This document shows, piece by piece, positions 6,522 through 6,849 of a stretch of DNA of 6,849 bases (position 1 is its first letter; each line of letters starts with the position of its first letter). This DNA comes from Rhodospirillales bacterium. Its GTDB lineage: Bacteria; Pseudomonadota; Alphaproteobacteria; UBA828. Under the pieces are notes generated by a model, which saw nothing but the letters and a program-made list of their open reading frames with translations, ran no database searches and was not told where the DNA came from. The stretch is taken from assembly GCA_026712885.1 (NCBI GenBank), contig JAPOPO010000294.1, forward strand, positions 1-6,849, written 5' to 3'. The position numbers and the translations under genes were made by a program.

Positions 6522-6849
6522 ATGACGACACCCATTCCGCAGAACCGCGTTGCCCAGTGGATCGAGTACCGACTGCCGATCTTCAGCTGGACCAATGCGC
6601 ACCTCATCGACTATCCGGCGCCGCGCAACCTGAACTACTGGTGGAACTTCGGTTCCCTCGCCGGGATCATGCTGGTGGTGCAGATCATCACCGGCGTGGT
6701 GCTGGCGATGCACTACACGCCGCATGCAGACCACGCTTTCGATTCGGTCGAGCACATCATGCGCGACGTGGAGTGGGGCTGGCTCATGCGCTACCTCCAC
6801 GCCAACGGCGCCTCGATGTTCTTCGCCGTGGTCTACATCCACCTCTTCC
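6522..6849 (+). CDS. petB: Ubiquinol-cytochrome c reductase cytochrome b subunit, 3'-truncated by window
   Basis: The first 109 codons of cytochrome b are visible, with the frame open to the window edge. The N-terminus runs through RLPIFSWTNAHLIDYPAPRN (17-36) into NYWWNFGSLAGIMLVVQIIT (38-57), the start of transmembrane helix A, followed by LAMHYTP (61-67) and SVEHIMRDVEWGWLMRYLH (75-93). His93 in RYLHANGAS and His107 in YIHLF are 14 residues apart. This is the expected spacing of the helix B histidines that bind the low- and high-potential hemes, and their partners in helix D would lie beyond the window. The protein forms the membrane core of the bc1 complex and holds the Qo and Qi quinone sites. 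The immediate petA-petB order indicates a petABC operon, so cytochrome c1 (petC) is expected next. The sequence style is alphaproteobacterial. Confidence 0.97.
   Translation, partial: MTTPIPQNRVAQWIEYRLPIFSWTNAHLIDYPAPRNLNYWWNFGSLAGIMLVVQIITGVVLAMHYTPHADHAFDSVEHIMRDVEWGWLMRYLHANGASMFFAVVYIHLF

Noticed and set aside
6168..6842. A 224-codon minus-strand frame opposite petA and petB.
   Set aside because: It lies antisense to two certain genes and shows no motif.

Overview
The window reads as chromosomal DNA from a high-GC alphaproteobacterium. Base composition is roughly two-thirds G+C by eye, and long spurious open frames are common. The strongest taxonomic hint is the right end, where a twin-arginine Rieske protein is followed closely by a bacterial cytochrome b of alphaproteobacterial character. 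All six genes lie on the + strand.

Left part (1-5090): a tightly packed catabolic-looking operon. A class III (omega-type) PLP aminotransferase, cut off at its 5' end by the window edge, is followed after 24 bases by hyuA, the ATPase-fold subunit of a hydantoinase/oxoprolinase-type enzyme. One base after that comes hyuB, the partner subunit. HyuA and HyuB of this superfamily form ATP-dependent enzymes that open cyclic amides (hydantoins, 5-oxoproline, lactams) or, in a related branch, carboxylate ketones. A lactam opened this way gives an omega-amino acid, which is a natural substrate for an omega-aminotransferase. A lactam-to-semialdehyde route is therefore the most specific hypothesis, but the substrate cannot be read from the sequence.

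Middle part (5091-5953): a short spacer with competing stem-loops, then an unrecognised 213-residue predicted lipoprotein (lipobox LSGC, four further cysteines). A 156-base gap follows. It holds a perfect 9-bp GC-rich hairpin and at best a weak promoter.

Right part (5954-6849): the start of the cytochrome bc1 operon, petA (Rieske iron-sulfur protein, complete) and petB (cytochrome b, first 109 codons). petC would be expected beyond the window. The window therefore joins a substrate-specific catabolic operon to a core respiratory operon, with one orphan lipoprotein gene between them. I saw no RNA genes, CRISPR arrays, insertion sequences or attachment sites.
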